Shown here in pieces: positions 59,581 through 64,000 of a stretch of DNA of 64,000 bases. This DNA is from Parietaria judaica. Its lineage: Eukaryota; Streptophyta; Magnoliopsida; Rosales; Urticaceae. Every line of letters starts with the position of its first letter. The first letter of the stretch is position 1. The position numbers and the translations under genes are program-made. The notes beneath the pieces are model-generated. The model was not told the DNA's origin, ran no database searches, and saw only the letters and a list, made by a program, of their open reading frames with translations. Location: assembly GCA_954871525.1 (NCBI GenBank), contig OX940869.1:25572001-25636000 (forward strand). Direction: 5' to 3'.

Positions 59581-62500
59581 ATGAAGAGAATCCGGGACGA
59601 CGTCTTCGTCAGCGCGCAATTCAAACGCCCTTTCGGCGCTTCCCGAGGAGATGCGTGAGTAATCTCTTCCCTTGTCTCGCTGAATTTCACCTTTGCTCGC
59701 CCGCTCGCTCTTGATTATGCCGTTGATCTCGCAATTACCTAGCTCAGGGCTCAGGCTATACCTATGCGCCTCGTTTTTTTTTTGTGTAATTTGATGTTTG
59801 GTGGTTACGGGATGAATCACGATGGAGTGACGTTGAATTTGGGTGTGAGATAGGTTTGATTGGATTGAAGCGGCGAAATCTCACATCTTACCGTTATTTT
59901 TTGTGTATGGAATAAGTACGCGTTTGTATTGTTGGTGATTCTGTTTGTTTCGTTCGTGTTTGATGAGTTTGTTGTTGATTTTCGGGTTTGAAGCCCGGGG
60001 CAGTCCTCGATCCCTGACCCCGGGGGAGACGGAGGAGGAGGAGGCGGGGGTGATGTCGTGATAGGCGGTAGTTCGCAGAAGCTGACGACTAATGATGCTT
60101 TGACGTACCTTAAAGAAGTGAAGGACATGTTTCAGTTTCAAGACCAGAGGGAAAAGTATGACGCGTTCCTTGAGGTCATGAAGGACTTCAAGGCTCAAAG
60201 GTACGAGCTCCGAGGTTGTCGAGCTTATTTGCGATGAGTGTATGGATTTTTCGGGGGTATTTATCGCATTTCTGTTACAGGACGAATACTGCGGGTGTCA
60301 TTGCTCGAGTGAAGGAGTTGTTCAAAGGGCATACCAATTTAATATTAGGGTTCAATACCTTCCTGCCAAAAGGATACGAGATAACCCTCGAAGAGGCCGA
60401 GGGGCCGCCTAAAAAGATTGTTGAATTCGAAGAAGCTATTAGTTTCGTGAACAAGATAAAGGTAGTTGTAGTCTATTTTCAGGCGTTATTTTCAGGCGTT
60501 TCATGAGCTTCAAGTTACCAATTTTTATTCTTATATTCTTTTGTATAAATTTTGGGTCTTTCTTACAGAAACGATTTCAAGACGATGATCATGTTTATAA
60601 ATCATTTCTTGACATATTGAATATGTATAGAAAGGAGCACAAGGACATCAAGGCTGTTTATGAGGAGGTTAGAGTGTGTTTGCTTTGTTGGTGTGCCTGC
60701 TTACCAGTCGGGTGGTTTTTCCTTGAGCATTGCAGAGTTTTAATATTTTTGTTACTTTCAGGTTGCAATATTATTCCACAAGCATCAAGATTTGCTTGAT
60801 GAGTTTACAAGATTTCTACCAAATACTTCTGCCACTCCTTTAACACAACAGGCTTATGGTCGGAACTCACTTCCCCGCTTAAATGAACGGAGCTCTGTTG
60901 CACCCTCATTGCGTCAAACACATGCAGATAAAGTGCGTTTGATTCGTCTATATATAAAGATATATGTCATATATGGATTCATGTCTAATGGGGGTTTGCT
61001 TTTAGCAGCAACGGCGAAGAGATAGGATCGTTACTTCACTTGCAGATCGTGATCCTAGTGTTGATCGGCCCGAGTTGGATGATGATAAAGCCATGAAAAT
61101 GAATAAGGAGCTAAGGAAGCGTGCTGAGAAGGAGAACAAGGATAGAAGAAATCGCGATAGTGATGATAGAGAGCCCGACAACAATAGCAGGGAATTTAAT
61201 GTCCAGCGATTTCCTGACAAAAAGAAATCTGTAAAGAAAACAGAAGGGTTTGGAGGAAATGCTAATGGTTCTTCTTATGATGACAAAGACACCTTGAAGA
61301 GTAAGTCTTAGGGTAGACCTGCTAAAGTTAATTTGTGATTTCTCTTTTGTAGCTGAAATTATGTGCATAAATTTTAAAGTAGTCGTTACCGCTTGAATGA
61401 GAATATAGTTTTGAGGGTTTTTTTTTTCTTTTCCTTTTGTAAATGCCAAAATGCTATTTCAAATTGTGACTTTTTCTGTTTGCATCTCTAGTTGTGTTTT
61501 ATATATATTTGTAGAAAAGTTGTGACACACTTTCCCATTTTGATCAGGCATATACAGCCAGGGATTCATTTTCTGTGAGAAAGTTAAAGAAAGATTGAGC
61601 CGCAAAGAAGACTACCAAGCATTTTTGAAGTGCCTTCATATATACAGCAATGGAATCATTAAAAGGAGTGATTTGCAAAATCTGGTACATAATTATCCCT
61701 ATTTTGACCATCATCTAGCTCTACATTGACATATTTGCTTCTAACCAAACAAAAAACAAGTGAGGAAATGACATCTTCTTGTTATGTACCAAGATCGACA
61801 CTCTCGGAATCAAGAACACGATTGAACACACAAGGCCAACCTTCACAAACCCGAATCCCCTCTTTGAGAGACTCAAGTTTGTGATTGGTTTATTGGCTAC
61901 CATTCTCATTACATGAACTCCCTTATATAGGGAAAGAAGCTTACAACCTAATAGACTCAATTAACGACATTGACTCGACTTGACTTACTTCTAAACAACG
62001 CTTAACAACAACTAAACGACAAGACTAATCGACTCTCGGGTTACATCATTACTCCCCCTCTTCACATTGAGCTTGTCCTCAAGCTCAAGACACGTATTTT
62101 GACCTCTTCGGCCCCCGGGTTTGGATGTTATCACCGCTGCCCGGCCCGCTTCCGCTCGAAGGCTCTTTCAAAAGTAGTCCCTCCCGTACTTGTCCCTCTC
62201 GTCCAACAATCGTGCGAATCGTAAGTCTTCCGCGAATCAGCCTTCGGAAAGCACTTCGCTGCCCCTCGTTGGTTCCGATCTCCGGGGCTAGGGCTCCGAC
62301 TCCACGAATCGAAGCGATTGCGTGAATCAGCCCGAGCCTTTCGAAAGCGCTCCTCCGCCCTTTGCCGGCTCCGGATCGACCCTCCACTACTGCCACTTGA
62401 GTCGCGCGACCCGTAGCTCCTCCGTCCAGGGCTTAAATCGCGTCTGTTTGGTACTTTTGCCTCCAAATACCTTGTATTAAGCTTTTGGTACTTTTGCCCA

Positions 62501-64000
62501 AAAATACCAATCGCTAAATTCTCTCTGGTTACCTTCCTCTCACTGCCGCCGCCACCAGATCCGCCGTCGCCGCCGCCTCCGCCCCCATCGCCGGTGACTT
62601 CGCCGGTATCTCCGCCGTCTCTACCGCCGTTCGCCGGAGAACCTCTCAAATCGTAAATCTGAGATTTGGGAGCCAAACAGCCCATTTCCTTTTCCAAACA
62701 GCCCTGGCCGCCTCTCGCCGCAACTCCTCCTCCTCCGGCGCCGTACAAGTCGCCGGCGATCTCGCCGGAACCTTCCTCCGATGACGAGTTGCCGTGCCGC
62801 GACGCTGATTCGCGAAATTCCCGCAGATCTGCGTGAAACCTAGCCAAACAGCCCATATTTTCCACTTCTCCGGCACAATCTCTCGTCGTTATCGCTCCAC
62901 CCTGGCTGACCACCGATCCTAGGTCGGTACCCGGCCCTCCGCCGCTCCCGGAAATCTGACCACCGCCACGGCTCCATAGATCTGCGCGATCTAGGGTTTC
63001 GCCCAGATCTTGGTGACCTTTCGCTCCATTCTTTGACCGTCGCCGTCCTCTCCCGATCTGCTCCGATATCTTCCCCTTCTTGAAGTCGCTGCGTTTTCTC
63101 TTTCGGCGCCGCCCCTGACGCTTCGCACGGTTGCGCTGGTGCGCTGCTCGGCCAGATCTGGTTCGTGTTCCAGATCTGATCCAATATCGTCGTGCTCGCC
63201 AGCCTCGCCGTTGTCGCTTGATTGGCCTCGACTTCGCACTAGGTTGCCTTCCTCGCCGGATCTGCTCCGATTGTACTCTTGTTGTGATCGGAGTGCCTCG
63301 CGATCGTTGGATCTGCTTCGGTTCTTCCAGCTTCGGGACACCGATGACCACCAAGATTGGCTGGACGTTCTCCCGAACTTCGGGCACAACCGCTGGTTTC
63401 ACCGGAGCTGTCGCCTTCACGGATTCTTCCCTCTGCGATCGTTGGATCTCCGTCACCGCTCCCTTCAACTCGATGTTTTGAGCGGTTTGTAGAGCGATGA
63501 ATCCTTCGAGTTTCGATAGGAAACCCGTCGCCGTTGCTTCCGCCCGAGCAGCCGATGCCTTCCATTCCGCCGCGGATTCGGCCATTAAAGCCCTCATCTC
63601 CACCAAGAAATCGAGTTGTGTCGCTGCCATTCCGAGATCGGCTCTGATACCAATTGTTATGTACCAAGATCGACACTCTCGGAATCAAGAACACGATTGA
63701 ACACACAAGGCCAACCTTCACAAACCCGAATCCCCTCTTTGAGAGACTCAAGTTTGTGATTGGTTTATTGGCTACCATTCTCATTACATGAACTCCCTTA
63801 TATAGGGAAAGAAGCTTACAACCTAATAGACTCAATTAACGACATTGACTCGACTTGACTTACTCCTAAACAACGCTTAACAACAACTAAACGACAAGAC
63901 TAATCGACTCTCGGGTTACATCACTTCTCTAATATCTATGTTGGTTCAGGTGACTGATTTACTGGGAAGTTTTCCGGATCTGATGGAGGAATTCACTGAT
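59581..64000 (+). CDS. SIN3-like (SNL) transcriptional co-repressor, 5' part
   Basis: Eight exons are visible, 404 codons to the window edge: 59581-59654, 59994-60200, 60281-60461, 60569-60667, 60762-60932, 61009-61300, 61548-61684 and 63950-64000. The start M-K-R-I-R-D-D-V is the usual plant SNL N-terminus. PAH1 (about residues 55-125) begins [20 protein letters not shown]2 (about 141-212) runs from [13 protein letters not shown] to [11 protein letters not shown] charged linker follows. PAH3 (from about 342) has [11 protein letters not shown] and [10 protein letters not shown]. Paired amphipathic helix domains bind DNA-binding repressors, and SIN3 scaffolds histone deacetylases in the nucleus. 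The HDAC-interaction and C-terminal regions lie beyond the window. A Gly run (38-44) sits before PAH1. Intron 7 carries an antisense retrotransposon. Exon 6 has a CAGCAG acceptor at 61003-61008 that may be used in two ways. Confidence 0.93.
61780..62048 (-). repeat. 3' LTR of the young element
   Basis: Plus-strand ends TGTTATGTACC and GGTTACATCA. It contains CCCTTATATAGGG (61920-61932), a promoter-like palindrome. Confidence 0.93.
62131..63630 (-). CDS. 499-aa ORF of the non-autonomous LTR element
   Basis: The ATG lies 10 bp after the primer site, so it occupies the gag position. Residues 1-70 ([18 protein letters not shown]..., [28 protein letters not shown]) are Ala/Glu-rich and predicted helical or coiled-coil. 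About 110-200 is Arg/Lys-rich with no fold recognised. About 230-400 is Gly/Ser-rich, including runs of Gly. The C-terminal part is again Arg/Ser-rich. There is no CCHC knuckle and no enzyme motif. The phrase MGCLA occurs twice (before RFHADL and before PKSQIY). Overlapping long open frames on both strands reflect the GC-rich composition, so parts of the ORF may be open by chance. I do not recognise the protein; a gag-like N-terminus is a guess from position and helical character. Confidence 0.5.
   Translation of the reverse strand: MAATQLDFLVEMRALMAESAAEWKASAARAEATATGFLSKLEGFIALQTAQNIELKGAVTEIQRSQREESVKATAPVKPAVVPEVRENVQPILVVIGVPKLEEPKQIQRSRGTPITTRVQSEQIRRGRQPSAKSRPIKRQRRGWRARRYWIRSGTRTRSGRAAHQRNRAKRQGRRRKRKRSDFKKGKISEQIGRGRRRSKNGAKGHQDLGETLDRADLWSRGGGQISGSGGGPGTDLGSVVSQGGAITTRDCAGEVENMGCLARFHADLREFRESASRHGNSSSEEGSGEIAGDLYGAGGGGVAARGGQGCLEKEMGCLAPKSQIYDLRGSPANGGRDGGDTGEVTGDGGGGGGDGGSGGGGSERKVTRENLAIGIFGQKYQKLNTRYLEAKVPNRRDLSPGRRSYGSRDSSGSSGGSIRSRQRAEERFRKARADSRNRFDSWSRSPSPGDRNQRGAAKCFPKADSRKTYDSHDCWTRGTSTGGTTFERAFERKRAGQR
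63641..63652 (-). other. Primer-binding site of the young element
   Basis: Reverse-strand TGGTATCAGAGC, a perfect tRNA-iMet complement, two bases inside the 5' LTR. Confidence 0.92.
63655..63923 (-). repeat. 5' LTR of the young element
   Basis: Direct copy of 61780-62048. The only difference seen is C for T in the ACTTACTCCTAAAC segment. Confidence 0.93.

Larger units (their letters stand above)
61780..63923 (-). mobile_element. Young non-autonomous LTR retrotransposon in a SIN3-like intron
   Basis: 2,144 bp with two 269-bp LTRs (61780-62048, 63655-63923) that differ at one base by eye. A 5-bp target duplication CTTCT flanks it (61775-61779, 63924-63928). The tRNA-iMet primer site TGGTATCAGAGC (reverse strand) is at 63641-63652, and the purine tract AGAGGGGGAGT (reverse) lies at about 62051-62061. 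It encodes one 499-codon ORF but no protease, integrase, reverse transcriptase or RNase H, so it must be mobilised by another element. It lies antisense in intron 7 of the SIN3-like gene. The remaining intron would be only about 120 bp. Confidence 0.93.

Noticed and set aside
59452..59820. Reverse ORF over the SIN3-like first exon
   Set aside because: It overlaps the conserved N-terminus MKRIRDDV on the forward strand and has no family match.
63131..63492. Forward ORFs across the young retrotransposon
   Set aside because: These are mirror frames of the GC-rich internal region; the reverse 499-codon ORF starts at the gag position and is the better candidate.
1..64000. CRISPR arrays, rRNA or tRNA genes
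   Set aside because: No regular spacer arrays or RNA gene structures were seen; the tRNA-like matches are only 12-18-bp primer-binding sites of retrotransposons.

Overview
The window is nuclear DNA from a flowering plant, very probably a woody eudicot. It has spliced genes with GC-rich exons and AT-rich introns, plant-type ABCB (MDR/PGP) transporters, a plant SIN3-like co-repressor gene, Ty1/copia and Ty3/gypsy retrotransposons, many small DNA transposons, and a piece of plant mitochondrial DNA. The species cannot be named from sequence alone.

Layout. 1-3.9 kb: the last exon of a first ABCB transporter gene (gene 1, + strand), with a Mutator-like foldback element in the sequence to its left. 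4.7-26.3 kb: a retrotransposon-rich block. It holds a full-length but decayed copia element with a 5-bp target duplication, two copia elements fused head-to-head through their truncated 5' sides, a gypsy (Athila/Tat-like) remnant in reverse, LTR-like remnants and a PIF/Harbinger-like MITE. 27.4-36.8 kb: a complete seven-exon ABCB gene (gene 2, 1,244 aa). Its intron 5 carries about 2.2 kb of mitochondrial DNA including nad4 exon 3 and flanking group II intron sequence. 36.8-43.4 kb: an intergenic stretch with four or more DNA-transposon derivatives. 43.5-51.1 kb: a third ABCB gene (gene 3, 1,231 aa) with the same seven-exon structure. 51.4-58.2 kb: a hAT-like element, an old LTR interrupted by a 2.6-kb solo copia LTR, and another hAT-like element. 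59.6-64.0 kb: the 5' part of a SIN3-like gene running off the window. Its last intron holds a very young non-autonomous LTR retrotransposon with a 499-codon ORF in antisense.

The three ABCB genes form a same-strand tandem array with identical intron positions. Genes 2 and 3 share about 260 bp of perfectly identical exon 7 sequence inside otherwise diverged copies, which suggests recent gene conversion. They also share diverged upstream DNA, and in gene 3 a foldback element separates this from the TATA box. The proteins would be full transporters (TMD-NBD-TMD-NBD) in a cell membrane, resembling the plant ABCB15/multidrug-resistance-like group; substrates cannot be read from sequence. The SIN3-like protein would be a nuclear scaffold for histone-deacetylase co-repressor complexes.

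The strongest candidates for something undescribed are the young LTR element with a gag-positioned ORF in the SIN3-like gene, the conversion tract between the transporter copies, the mitochondrial insert, and a hAT-like element with GCATGCCGA-type subterminal repeats. All coordinates and splice sites were read by eye.
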